Positions 24,338-33,272 of a stretch of DNA of 35,756 nt are shown here, piece by piece. How positions within the stretch are numbered: position 1 is the first letter of the stretch; every line of letters begins with the position of its first letter. Under the pieces are notes generated by a model. The model saw nothing but the letters and a program-made list of their open reading frames with translations, was not told the origin of the DNA and ran no database searches. The DNA lies in contig NZ_CANLRP010000087.1 of assembly GCF_947493425.1 (NCBI RefSeq), positions 1-35,756 of the forward strand. The letters are read 5' to 3'. The DNA comes from an uncultured Microscilla sp. (GTDB taxonomy: Bacteria; Bacteroidota; Bacteroidia; Cytophagales; Microscillaceae). The translations under genes and the position numbers were made by a program.

Positions 24338-24513
24338 TTAGTAAAGCGTAAAAAATAAGATGTGCCAATAAAACAAAATATTTGTTGAGTGGGCGAGTCA
24401 AAAAACCTTTGCATAGCCCAAGCTATGGAACTGTTTTTTGAGGAAGTCCACTCGGCAAAGATACCGTTTTATGGCTCATTTATGGCTCAGATTATTTTTG
24501 TAGGTTTACTTAG
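24338..24513. repeat. 165 bp palindromic element, copy B (with an 11 bp duplication)
   Basis: It matches copy A at 12341 with only about three substitutions, plus an 11-bp tandem duplication of the TTATGGCTCA segment (24470-24490). The near-identity over 12 kb of separation implies recent spread or ongoing conversion. It ends about 90 bp upstream of the gcvP start codon. Confidence 0.85.
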
Positions 24514-24569
24514 ACGGCAAGAAAATACATAAACCCAGATAATTGATTAGGATGCATCAATCTTTGGTG

Positions 24570-24577
24570 TAGATTTG
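24570..24577 (+). promoter_or_regulatory. possible -7 promoter element of gcvP
   Basis: TAGATTTG matches TAnnTTTG exactly, 23 bp before the start codon. The nearest TTG (24543-24545) gives a spacer of 24, slightly long, so this is tentative. No glycine riboswitch-like structure was recognised in the leader. Confidence 0.3.
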
Positions 24578-24600
24578 TGCTATTATAGAAAGAATACAGA

Positions 24601-27510
24601 ATGAAAATAGATTTGCAATACTCCGAGAAATTCGAGCAAAGACACAATAGTTCAGCTACTGAAGATCAAATAGCTGAAATGCTCAAAACTGTAGGTGAAG
24701 CTTCAGTAGATGCTTTGATTGATAAAACAATTCCAGCGGCTATTCGTAAACAGCAGGCATTGAATTTACCAGATGCTTTGACTGAACATCGGTTTTTGGC
24801 AGAGTTTAAACAATTGGCGCAAAAAAATAAAGTATTTACCTCTTATATTGGTCAGGGGTATTACGATTGCATTGTACCCAATGTGATTTTACGCAATGTA
24901 CTGGAAAACCCAGGTTGGTATACTGCTTATACTCCTTACCAAGCAGAAATAGCCCAAGGACGCCTGGAGGCCCTGATTAATTTTCAGACTACTGTAATGG
25001 ACCTCACAGGAATGGAAATTGCCAACGCATCGTTGCTTGATGAAGCTACTGCAGCTGCCGAGGCAATGACGATGTTTTTTAACACTAGAAAAAAAGACAA
25101 GAAAAAAGCCAATACTTTCTTTGTTTCGGAGCTTTGTCATCCGCAAACTATAGAAGTAATAGAAACTCGCGCTACTCCGTTGGGCATTAACCTGGTAGTG
25201 GGTGATCATACCCAGGTAGACCTGACCAATGCTGATATTTATGGAGTAATGCTACAGTACCCTGCAGGCAACGGTGAGGTATACGATTACACTTCTTTTA
25301 TAAGCACTGCCAAAGAATTAAATATAGCAGTTACAGTAGCAGCTGACTTACTCAGTCTTACTTTGCTCACCCCTCCGGGCGAAATGGGTGCAGATGCTGT
25401 GGTAGGTTCTGCTCAACGTTTTGGTGTACCAATGGGCTATGGTGGACCACACGCAGGTTATTTTGCTACTAAAGATCAATACAAACGACAGATTCCAGGA
25501 CGAATCATTGGAGTATCTATAGACTCTGAAGGTAACAAAGCTTACCGTATGGCTTTGCAAACCCGTGAGCAACACATTCGCCGCGAAAAAGCTACTTCTA
25601 ATATTTGTACTGCTCAGGTACTATTGGGAGTAATGGCAGGTGCTTATGCAGTGTATCATGGGCCTGAAGGATTGAAAAAAATTGCTCAACGAGTATACGG
25701 GCTTACTCGTTTTACTGCATTGGGTCTGGAGAAGCTCGGACTTGAGGTAGTAAATCAGCAGTACTTTGATACTTTACAAGTTGCCCTCAGCGATGAACTA
25801 AAAGCTAAAATAAAAACCATTGCCGAAGGCAAGCACATCAATTTACGCTATTATGCCACCAACCACGTAGGCATTAGCTTTGATGAAACCAAGTCGTTGG
25901 ACGATGCCAAAGAGTTATTAAATGTATTTGCCGAAGCATTGGGTACCACTGTTACTTTTGCCGATGCACTTGCCCAAGAGATTGACTGGCACATTGCCGA
26001 CCACCTTACCCGAAAGTCTGAGTACCTCACTCATCCAGTGTTTAACACCCACCAGTCGGAGCACTCTATGTTGCGCTACCTCAAAGAGTTAGAAAACCGC
26101 GACTTGTCTTTAGTACATTCTATGATTGCCTTGGGTTCTTGTACGATGAAACTCAATGCTACAGCAGAGATGATTCCTGTGACCTGGAGCGAGTTAGGCA
26201 GTATGCACCCGTTTGCCCCTCGTGAACAGGCTCAAGGCTATGCCCAAATGTTTAAAGAACTAGAGCAAATGCTTTGCGAAATTACTGGTTTTGCGGCAGT
26301 GTCACTACAGCCCAACTCTGGTGCACAAGGCGAATATGCTGGTCTGATGAGCATTAGAGGGTATCACTTACACAATGGCGACACCCACCGAAACATTGTA
26401 TTGATTCCACAGTCGGCACATGGTACCAACCCTGCCAGTGCAGTACTTGCCGGAATGAAAGTGGTAGTAGTGAAGTGTGACGAACGTGGAAATATAGATG
26501 TGGCCGACCTGAAAGAAAAAGCTGAAAAACATAAAGAAGAGCTTTCTGCGCTTATGGTCACTTATCCATCTACTCATGGAGTATTTGAAGAGTCTATCCA
26601 AGAGATTTGTCAGGTGATTCATGACTGTGGCGGGCAAGTATATATGGACGGTGCCAATATGAATGCCCAGGTAGGTTTGACTAGCCCTGGCTTGATTGGT
26701 GCGGATGTATGTCACCTTAATTTGCACAAAACCTTCTGTATCCCTCACGGTGGAGGAGGCCCTGGTATGGGACCCATTGGTGTAGCAGCACACCTTGAGC
26801 CTTTCTTGCCTAATCACCGTACGGTGAGTGTGTCTGAGGTATCAAAAGAAACCGCGGTTTCGGCAGCTCCCTGGGGCAGCGCCAGCATTCTCACTATTTC
26901 TTATGCTTATATTAAGATGATGGGTGCGGCTGGTTTGACCAATGCTACCAAGATGGCGATTTTAAATGCCAACTATCTAAAGGTTCGTTTAGAAAACCAT
27001 TATCCGGTATTGTATACAGGTACCCATGGCACTTGTGCCCATGAGTTTATTGTAGACTGTCGTGGTTTCAAACAATCGGCGGGAGTAGAAGTGGCCGATA
27101 TTGCCAAGCGTTTAATGGATTATGGTTTCCACGCACCTACAGTTTCTTTTCCGGTGGCAGGTACTATGATGATAGAGCCTACCGAAAGCGAAAATAAAGC
27201 CGAACTAGACCGTTTTTGTGATGCCTTGATTAGCATTCGTGAAGAGATCAAGGAGATAGAAGAAGGCAAAGCCGAAAAAGGAAATAATGTAGTGGTGAAT
27301 GCTCCTCATACCGCCAATATGGTAATCAGTGATAACTGGAACAAGCCTTATAGCCGTGAGAAAGCAGCTTATCCGTTGCCTTATCTTACTTCTGGAAAGT
27401 ATTTTCCAACGGCAGCAAAAATAGACAATGCTTATGGTGACCGTAACCTGATGTGTGCTTGTATTCCGATGAGTGAATATGAAGAAGCAGCCACCGCCGA
27501 AACGGTATAA
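24601..27510 (+). CDS. gcvP: glycine dehydrogenase (decarboxylating), P-protein
   Basis: This is the pyridoxal-phosphate enzyme of the glycine cleavage system, which decarboxylates glycine and passes the aminomethyl group to the lipoyl H-protein. At 969 residues it is the single-chain (fused) form. The N-terminal half has TYIGQGYY-like TSYIGQGYYD and NPGWYTAYTPYQAEIAQGRLE. The C-terminal half has the PLP lysine Lys710 in NLHKTFCIPHGGGGPG and the glycine-rich stretch after it. It is cytoplasmic. The gene stands alone: gcvT, gcvH and the dihydrolipoyl dehydrogenase gene are not adjacent, which is common in Bacteroidota. It ends in a terminator shared with the convergent oxidoreductase gene. Confidence 0.97.
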   Translation: MKIDLQYSEKFEQRHNSSATEDQIAEMLKTVGEASVDALIDKTIPAAIRKQQALNLPDALTEHRFLAEFKQLAQKNKVFTSYIGQGYYDCIVPNVILRNVLENPGWYTAYTPYQAEIAQGRLEALINFQTTVMDLTGMEIANASLLDEATAAAEAMTMFFNTRKKDKKKANTFFVSELCHPQTIEVIETRATPLGINLVVGDHTQVDLTNADIYGVMLQYPAGNGEVYDYTSFISTAKELNIAVTVAADLLSLTLLTPPGEMGADAVVGSAQRFGVPMGYGGPHAGYFATKDQYKRQIPGRIIGVSIDSEGNKAYRMALQTREQHIRREKATSNICTAQVLLGVMAGAYAVYHGPEGLKKIAQRVYGLTRFTALGLEKLGLEVVNQQYFDTLQVALSDELKAKIKTIAEGKHINLRYYATNHVGISFDETKSLDDAKELLNVFAEALGTTVTFADALAQEIDWHIADHLTRKSEYLTHPVFNTHQSEHSMLRYLKELENRDLSLVHSMIALGSCTMKLNATAEMIPVTWSELGSMHPFAPREQAQGYAQMFKELEQMLCEITGFAAVSLQPNSGAQGEYAGLMSIRGYHLHNGDTHRNIVLIPQSAHGTNPASAVLAGMKVVVVKCDERGNIDVADLKEKAEKHKEELSALMVTYPSTHGVFEESIQEICQVIHDCGGQVYMDGANMNAQVGLTSPGLIGADVCHLNLHKTFCIPHGGGGPGMGPIGVAAHLEPFLPNHRTVSVSEVSKETAVSAAPWGSASILTISYAYIKMMGAAGLTNATKMAILNANYLKVRLENHYPVLYTGTHGTCAHEFIVDCRGFKQSAGVEVADIAKRLMDYGFHAPTVSFPVAGTMMIEPTESENKAELDRFCDALISIREEIKEIEEGKAEKGNNVVVNAPHTANMVISDNWNKPYSREKAAYPLPYLTSGKYFPTAAKIDNAYGDRNLMCACIPMSEYEEAATAETV

Positions 27511-27550
27511 GTTAAAATAGCAATATTTAATTTCTCAATATATCAAACAA

Positions 27551-27580
27551 AAACCCAGGCACAGCTGTCTGGGTTTTTTT
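27551..27580. terminator. bidirectional terminator after gcvP
   Basis: AAACCCAG pairs with CTGGGTTT around a loop that itself contains ACAGCTGT; seven T follow on the plus strand and an A-rich flank gives T on the minus strand. It separates gcvP from the convergent oxidoreductase gene. Confidence 0.85.
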
Positions 27581-27594
27581 ATTTGTGTGCCTGT

Positions 27595-29751
27595 TCATTC
27601 TACCTTTACTGGTACTCCACTAAAGGCAGCGTTGCCCGACAATTCGTCAATTAATAATTCATCGGTCAAGTCGTTGATGCTTACTCCAGGGCGTTGTTGA
27701 GCAGTTTGTAAACGAGTATCGCTATAGTGGTGTCCCCAACCATGTGGAATACTCACTACGCCGGGCATCATCTGGTCTGTAATTTCTACCTGAATGTCAA
27801 TGTTGCCCACTCTAGAGCTTACTGTAGCCATTTGTCCTTGTTGCAGTCGTCTTTTTTGGGCGTCTTTTGGGTGCATGTGCATTGTGCAACGGTTGCTTCC
27901 TTTGGTAAGCCGTTCACTATTATGCATCCAAGAGTTATTGCCTCTCAATTGGCGGCGCCCAATCAGGTAGAGATCAAATTGTTGATCTGGTGCTTTTGCT
28001 TCATTCCACAATACTTTTTCTACCCTTTTCAAATCCTGTACAAACAACTCAGGAGCCAATATTATTTGTTTGTTTTTGGTATATAATCTTTTGGGGAGTG
28101 AGGGTTGCATAGGACCAAGGTCTACCCCGTGTGGTTGAGCCCTTAGTTTTTGCAAATTCAATCCATTGCCACCCTTGTGGTATTTGCTGCCGTAGCGTCC
28201 TGTGCGTAAAGCAAGGTCAAGAATGGCTTCTGGCGAAAGCCGTCCAAATAAATTTTTTTGCTGTTTTTCCTTTTCCTGGGGGGTAGAGGGTTCACCATTG
28301 AGCAAGTGGGCAAGGTCTTGTAATATTTCCCAGTCGTGTTTTGCTTCAGGAACAGGGTCAAACAAACGGGAAGAAAACTTGGCCGTATTATGCACCGCAA
28401 AAGAGTGGAATATCAAATCATAATGTTCGCTCTCCAGCCCAGTAGCGGGTGGCAAAATAATGTGGGCGTGGCGAGTGGTTTCATTCAGGTAAATATCAAT
28501 GGCTACCATAAAATCCAGTTGGGCAAAAGCCTGATCTAATTGTGTGCCGTTTGGTGTAGACAGTACTGGATTGCCTGCTATAGTTACCATGGCCTTTATT
28601 TGCCCTTCGCCTTCGGTCAATATCTCTTCGGCAAGCGTGCAAACAGGTAACTCTCCTCCAAACTCTGGCAATGCTCTTACCCGGCTTTTCCAACGCCCCA
28701 GGCTACCTGTGGCGCCTATAGCGCCCAATAATCCTACTACATCTATAGCAGGCGTAGTAAACATGGCTCCCCCAGGCTGGTCAAAGTTTCCAGTCACGAT
28801 ATTGAGTACATTGATGAGCCACTGGCATACCCCACCAAATGCCTGAGTAGATAAGCCCATACGCCCATAAGCTACTGCAGTTTTTGCCTGGGCAAATTCG
28901 CGGGCAAGTTGGCGAATCGTTTCAGCTGAAATGCCTGTAATAGTAGCGGCTTTTATAGGAGTAAACTCTTTGACTAGCTCAGGAATGATTGCTTGGTGGG
29001 TGACTATGTTTGTCAGTTTGCCCAAATTGGTCAGGTTTTCGTCATAAATCACATGTAGCAAAGCAAGCAAAAAAACTGCGTCAGTGCCAGGACGAATAAA
29101 GTGGTGTTCAGAAGCTTTAGTGGCGGTTTCGGTTTTGCGAGGATCTATTACCACTGCCTTGCCACCACGTGTTTGTAAGGCTCGCAGGCGTTGCCCAAAA
29201 CCTGGGGCTGTCATAAGACTGCCGTTAGATACCAATGGGTTGGCACCCATGATGAGCATGTAATCTGTACGGCTTATGTCAGGAATGGGGGTAAGTAGCG
29301 AGTGCCCAAACATACCCCACGAGGCAAGGTGGTGGGGGAGTTGGTCGACCGAAGTAGCCGAGAAATTATTTTTGGTTTTGATGCTGCGCGAAAAATGAGC
29401 CCCGTATAACTGTCCACCCAGATTATGCACATTAGGGTTACCCTTGTAAATGCCTACCGCGTTTTTACCGTGTGTGTGTTGTATGCGCTTGATATTTTGC
29501 ACCACTTCGGCGTAAGCCTCATCCCAACTTATTTCTATCCAACCTTCAGAAGTTCGTTTCATTGGTTGTTTAAGGCGGTCAGGGTCTTCGTGCACGTCTT
29601 TGAGGCCGTAAGCCTTGGGGCAGATATGCCCAGCACTGAGCGGATCTTTTTTGTCGCCTTTGATGCTGACAACGGTATTATCTTCTACTGTAATTTCTAC
29701 CCCACACATGGCTTCGCATAGATGGCAGGTTCGGTAATGAGTTTGTGGCAT
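27595..29751 (-). CDS. molybdopterin-dependent oxidoreductase with one 4Fe-4S cluster
   Basis: The 718-residue protein belongs to the DMSO-reductase superfamily. Cys9, Cys12, Cys16 and Cys44 (CHLCEAMC and GHICPKAYG) would bind a 4Fe-4S cluster. Molybdopterin-guanine-dinucleotide-binding segments follow (ADYMLIMGANPLVSNGS-like DYMLIMGANPLVSNGSLMT, and VVIDPRKTETATKASEHHF). The C-terminal domain has RGNNSWMHN and SIPHGWGHH. There is no Tat signal, so it is cytoplasmic, as in assimilatory nitrate reductase or formate dehydrogenase-like members. No electron-transfer subunit or cofactor gene is adjacent. The substrate cannot be told from sequence. Confidence 0.9.
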   Translation of the reverse strand: MPQTHYRTCHLCEAMCGVEITVEDNTVVSIKGDKKDPLSAGHICPKAYGLKDVHEDPDRLKQPMKRTSEGWIEISWDEAYAEVVQNIKRIQHTHGKNAVGIYKGNPNVHNLGGQLYGAHFSRSIKTKNNFSATSVDQLPHHLASWGMFGHSLLTPIPDISRTDYMLIMGANPLVSNGSLMTAPGFGQRLRALQTRGGKAVVIDPRKTETATKASEHHFIRPGTDAVFLLALLHVIYDENLTNLGKLTNIVTHQAIIPELVKEFTPIKAATITGISAETIRQLAREFAQAKTAVAYGRMGLSTQAFGGVCQWLINVLNIVTGNFDQPGGAMFTTPAIDVVGLLGAIGATGSLGRWKSRVRALPEFGGELPVCTLAEEILTEGEGQIKAMVTIAGNPVLSTPNGTQLDQAFAQLDFMVAIDIYLNETTRHAHIILPPATGLESEHYDLIFHSFAVHNTAKFSSRLFDPVPEAKHDWEILQDLAHLLNGEPSTPQEKEKQQKNLFGRLSPEAILDLALRTGRYGSKYHKGGNGLNLQKLRAQPHGVDLGPMQPSLPKRLYTKNKQIILAPELFVQDLKRVEKVLWNEAKAPDQQFDLYLIGRRQLRGNNSWMHNSERLTKGSNRCTMHMHPKDAQKRRLQQGQMATVSSRVGNIDIQVEITDQMMPGVVSIPHGWGHHYSDTRLQTAQQRPGVSINDLTDELLIDELSGNAAFSGVPVKVE

Positions 29752-29881
29752 TAGTCTAAGAGATTGGAATGATTGAAGGCTTAATTTGCATAATTCTTAG
29801 GGGATGTTCAAGTTTTTAGTATAAAAATACTAGAACTTAGATTCATTGATGCACCGTTTTGCAAAAAAAGTACTTTAAAAC

Positions 29882-29923
29882 AAAAAACGACCCACCACAA
29901 ATTCTTGTGCCAAGTCGTTTTTT
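29882..29923. terminator. terminator after the TonB-dependent receptor gene
   Basis: AAAAAACGAC (29882-29891) is the perfect inverse of GTCGTTTTTT (29914-29923), with a second small stem CACAA/TTGTG inside. The A and T runs make it work in either direction. It ends the receptor transcript, 30 bp past the stop. Confidence 0.85.
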
Positions 29924-29952
29924 GATGCTTGTAGCTAATCGCTGGTGACTGC

Positions 29953-32370
29953 CTAAAACTTCAACCTCAATCCACCCGAAACCCTTAAAGGGTTCTGAGG
30001 CGCGCCAAAAGCAAACTCTCCACTGCTGCCCACTGTACCTGTATCAGGTGCTGCACCTACCACTATATTGCGGTAGCGAGCATCGGTAAGGTTGTCTACA
30101 TTGACAAAGAAACGCACCAGGTGACTAAATTGATAGCCCAAGTTGAGATTCAACACCGTATAACCATCTAATGTCTGACGAATGTTGGCATCATTTGCCG
30201 TTACATTGGGCACCCTTTGTTCGTTGTAGTACTGCGCCCTTACCCCAAGAAACAAACGCCCCAGGGTAAAATCAAAGCCAGTTTTGAGGCTCAATGGAGC
30301 AATGTAAGCAATTTGTATGGCATCCTGAGGACCACCTGCGTCTGGATCTACGCTACCATCTATCAACGAGGCTGCTATGTATGCTCTGACCTGACCAGAA
30401 ATAGGATTGCCCCGCAAAAGCATGCCAAAGTCTTTGAAATAATCGAGTTGAAGTGTACCTCCGTAAATGGTCTGCCTTCCTTCGTTTACCCTTACCTCAA
30501 TAGTGCTTACTGGCCAGCCCAGGTATTCGCCACCAAATCGAGATATTTCAGGGCGGTTGGCATCAGTAGAGGTAGTAAATAAGTTGTCAGCAACAGAGTG
30601 GTGCCCGGTTACGCTTACACTAAACGATTCGGATAAGTAAGTCTTTAAATGAAGTTCTGATGATTTGATCGTTTGAGGCTGTAGTTTTGGATTGGGTAAG
30701 CGAAAAAAGCTTGAACTAAATGTAGAGCCCCCATCAGCCGTGCTAAACGAACCAAACTGTTCATAAGCCTGTAAAGGCGAAGGAGCCAAATAAGCCCAAC
30801 CGTGCATGGCTTTTACAGTTGTTTTGGGGGCAGGCTGCCACACCACACCAAATCTTGGGTTAACCACAGGGTCGTAACGGGTGTTGTAGTCATACCTACC
30901 CCCCAGGGTAAGCAATAAAGGATACTTTTCTATGGGGGAATACTCTACCTGTAAAAAACCACCTACATTGGCGTACCTCAATTGATCGATTTGTACAGGC
31001 AAACCAGCAGGACGGTTAGCTGTCATAGTGCCTGCAAATACCCCACTAGGATCAAAAAAGTTAAAACTAGGTTTTTCCATATCATGCCCTTTCGGGTAAG
31101 AAAAAAAGTTTTCGTAAGTAGCTCCACCTATGACCGACAATTGATCATTGGCCGACCATTGTATCAATTGTTCTACCTTGTACATACGCCCATAAGCAAA
31201 CTTATAAGTGCGTTGCATATTGGTAAACAAGTTTTGAAACCCCGATTCTGGCTGGAAATCATAACGACTTGCTATCAACATAGAGGTACTGGTAAGTTTG
31301 CCAAACTTTTTCTCGTACACTGCACTTCCTACTGTAATGCGATTGGTAGCAAAAGCAGAGGCATTGTATAAGCCATTGTCAGGAGTTTGGGCGGTGGCGG
31401 TAGGAGTTTTTGATTGGTTTCTAAACCCACTGATGCGTAGGTCGCCTATTTGAACAGCGGCATGAATGGCATACGTGCTTAAGGGCATTTGGTATTCAGG
31501 GTGAAGTCCATCGGTGCTAATAGTGCGCGTGCCAAATGCAGTATTAAATACCCCAGTTCTGAGCGATTCTAACCCGTCAAACTCTCCATTGCGGTTATAA
31601 AAATTGCTTAGGTTGGGCTGTTGATCGTAGCTGTAATGTCCCGAAAGGGTAAAACTTATTTTATCATTTAGCTTTTTGCCTATGGTAAGCCCTCCGTTGT
31701 ATTGTCCATACATACCAGTTGCCAACAATGCCTCGGCTCCATTGATGTCCTCCGCTTTTTTGGTAATAATGTTGATTACCCCTGCAAAAGCATCCGCCCC
31801 GTATAAGGCAGACGCAGGTCCGTATACAACCTCTATTTGTTTGGCAAGATGCACCGGATAGTTGGCAAGTAGTGGTACTCGTTCGTTGGTAGGCGATGAT
31901 ATTCTAATACCATCCATCAATATGATAAACTTACTCATTCCTTCGAGTCCACGCATAGTGGCTATATTGAAGGCCTCTTGGGTAGCCCCAAACTCTAGCT
32001 TAAAATCAGGTAAATCTTTGAGCACATCCCAAATAGAAATATACCCTCTTTTGAGAATCAAATCGTCGCTAATGGTGATAACAGTTGCTGGCACCCGGTC
32101 AGATTTCTGGGTTTTTACCCGGTCGCTGGTTTGAATATCGACATTGAGTACTTGATCCAGGTATTTTTTTAAGTCAGCATCATCAAACTGAAGGTTAATT
32201 AGGTCTTCGAGTTCCATCGCTGCCAAAATCTTAAGTACACTATCTTTAGGCATCTTTTTGAGCTCGTCTTGAGTGTACACTTTTTTAGTTTGTGCCTGCC
32301 CTTGTTGGCTCAAAGCCAGACAAAAGGCGATGCAGGCAATACAAAAAGTCTTGAAGTAAAATTTATTCAT
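29953..32370 (-). CDS. TonB-dependent outer membrane receptor
   Basis: The 805-residue protein has a signal peptide (to about 27, ending GQAQ). An unusual acidic N-terminal stretch (about 30-90) precedes the plug, and there is no carboxypeptidase-like domain. The plug domain (about 90-210) includes PATVITISDDLILKRGY, GLEGMSKFIILMDGIRI, EVVYGPASALYGADAFAGVI and NIITKK. The remainder is a beta-barrel ending in the terminal Phe of GGLRLKF, as needed for outer membrane assembly. It should take up a bulky substrate using TonB energy; the ligand is not predictable. It lies 50 bp downstream of the yfiR-like gene and is probably co-transcribed with it. Confidence 0.93.
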   Translation of the reverse strand: MNKFYFKTFCIACIAFCLALSQQGQAQTKKVYTQDELKKMPKDSVLKILAAMELEDLINLQFDDADLKKYLDQVLNVDIQTSDRVKTQKSDRVPATVITISDDLILKRGYISIWDVLKDLPDFKLEFGATQEAFNIATMRGLEGMSKFIILMDGIRISSPTNERVPLLANYPVHLAKQIEVVYGPASALYGADAFAGVINIITKKAEDINGAEALLATGMYGQYNGGLTIGKKLNDKISFTLSGHYSYDQQPNLSNFYNRNGEFDGLESLRTGVFNTAFGTRTISTDGLHPEYQMPLSTYAIHAAVQIGDLRISGFRNQSKTPTATAQTPDNGLYNASAFATNRITVGSAVYEKKFGKLTSTSMLIASRYDFQPESGFQNLFTNMQRTYKFAYGRMYKVEQLIQWSANDQLSVIGGATYENFFSYPKGHDMEKPSFNFFDPSGVFAGTMTANRPAGLPVQIDQLRYANVGGFLQVEYSPIEKYPLLLTLGGRYDYNTRYDPVVNPRFGVVWQPAPKTTVKAMHGWAYLAPSPLQAYEQFGSFSTADGGSTFSSSFFRLPNPKLQPQTIKSSELHLKTYLSESFSVSVTGHHSVADNLFTTSTDANRPEISRFGGEYLGWPVSTIEVRVNEGRQTIYGGTLQLDYFKDFGMLLRGNPISGQVRAYIAASLIDGSVDPDAGGPQDAIQIAYIAPLSLKTGFDFTLGRLFLGVRAQYYNEQRVPNVTANDANIRQTLDGYTVLNLNLGYQFSHLVRFFVNVDNLTDARYRNIVVGAAPDTGTVGSSGEFAFGAPQNPLRVSGGLRLKF

Positions 32371-32420
32371 TACTGTGAGATGTTTTCAGAGATAGTAGAG
32401 ATTGGTTTTGGAAAGTAAAT

Positions 32421-32978
32421 TTATTCGGTTGCATTCTGGTGTGTGGGGGTATTGACGGCAAGGGTGAGTATTTTGTCGTTTTTCACTGTCAGACCAAAGT
32501 GATTGATTTGAGGAGGGTTAATTTCGTAACGCATCTTACGGTTTTTTACCACAAAATTAATACAACTTCCCTTGCCTATAAAGCCTTCTTTTTCGGTGAC
32601 AATGAGGGTAGAGTGTCCGTTGGTTTTTCTGATCACCCTACGAATGTTATTGGTGCTGTTGGCACTCACAAACAAAATATCACAATCTTTGATTTGAGAA
32701 ATAGAGGGAAACCTTTTTACTACGATGGTGCTACCATTAGAAGCTATTTTGCGGCCTGAGAGCGTGCGCGAAATGGTGCGACTGGTATATTGGCTACCCA
32801 AAACACCTACTACAAAGCGATCATTGTCTTGTTTGGGCCATTCGATATACTTAGTAAAATTGAGGATATAAAAAGCCTGAAAACGATAGTTTTTGGTTTG
32901 GGCGTGTGCCTGAGTAGCTGTCATTACCCATAACAACAAAAAAGCAATCGTCGGATATGATAATTTATTATGTAACAT
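32421..32978 (-). CDS. YfiR family periplasmic protein (DUF4154)
   Basis: The 185-residue protein has a signal peptide (to about 26, ending AHAQ). The DUF4154/YfiR pattern follows: AFYILNFTKYIEWP (about 35-48), FVVGVLG, a central SGRKI, DILFVSANSTNNI, STLIVTEKEGFIGKGSCINF and an FGLTVKNDKILTLA-like end. In Pseudomonas YfiR restrains the diguanylate cyclase YfiN. In Bacteroidota such genes often precede TonB-dependent receptors or sensor kinases, as here for the receptor. No cyclase or kinase gene is adjacent. A periplasmic sensing role linked to the receptor is inferred. Confidence 0.9.
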   Translation of the reverse strand: MLHNKLSYPTIAFLLLWVMTATQAHAQTKNYRFQAFYILNFTKYIEWPKQDNDRFVVGVLGSQYTSRTISRTLSGRKIASNGSTIVVKRFPSISQIKDCDILFVSANSTNNIRRVIRKTNGHSTLIVTEKEGFIGKGSCINFVVKNRKMRYEINPPQINHFGLTVKNDKILTLAVNTPTHQNATE

Positions 32979-33272
32979 AGTTTTAAAAACAATGTAAATG
33001 AGGGTGTTTTGGCAATCAGCACTAGAGTAGATGTCTGTTTGCCGAAATACCTTAAATTGTTATTTTAGTCAACCTTTACCTTTATGATTATTAGCTAAAT
33101 ACCAATATAGTTTTTTTGAATACTAACTACAAACCTACTCAAAATCATATTTATAGCAAATAACGAGGGCTTTATAAAGGTGGTTGTTTTATTTCGGGTT
33201 AAATCATTATATTGCTTGCCATTCTAATGTACTGAAAACCATATTTTTTAAATATTTCACTTTATACGAACA

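Larger units (their letters stand above)
23897..24600. other. intergenic region between the T9SS-sorted gene and gcvP
   Basis: This 704 bp gap between divergent genes holds an inverted pair (23987 and 24106), palindromic element copy B (24338-24513) and the gcvP upstream region. An open frame at 24154-24351 starts with TTG, runs into the repeat and is not supported as a gene. Confidence 0.6.

Noticed and set aside
24154..24351. 65-residue open frame with TTG start upstream of gcvP
   Set aside because: It has no recognisable family, starts in AT-rich DNA and ends inside palindromic repeat copy B, so the frame is likely accidental.
24514..24600. Glycine riboswitch upstream of gcvP
   Set aside because: The leader after repeat copy B is under 90 bp, too short for the usual tandem aptamers, and no conserved core was seen.
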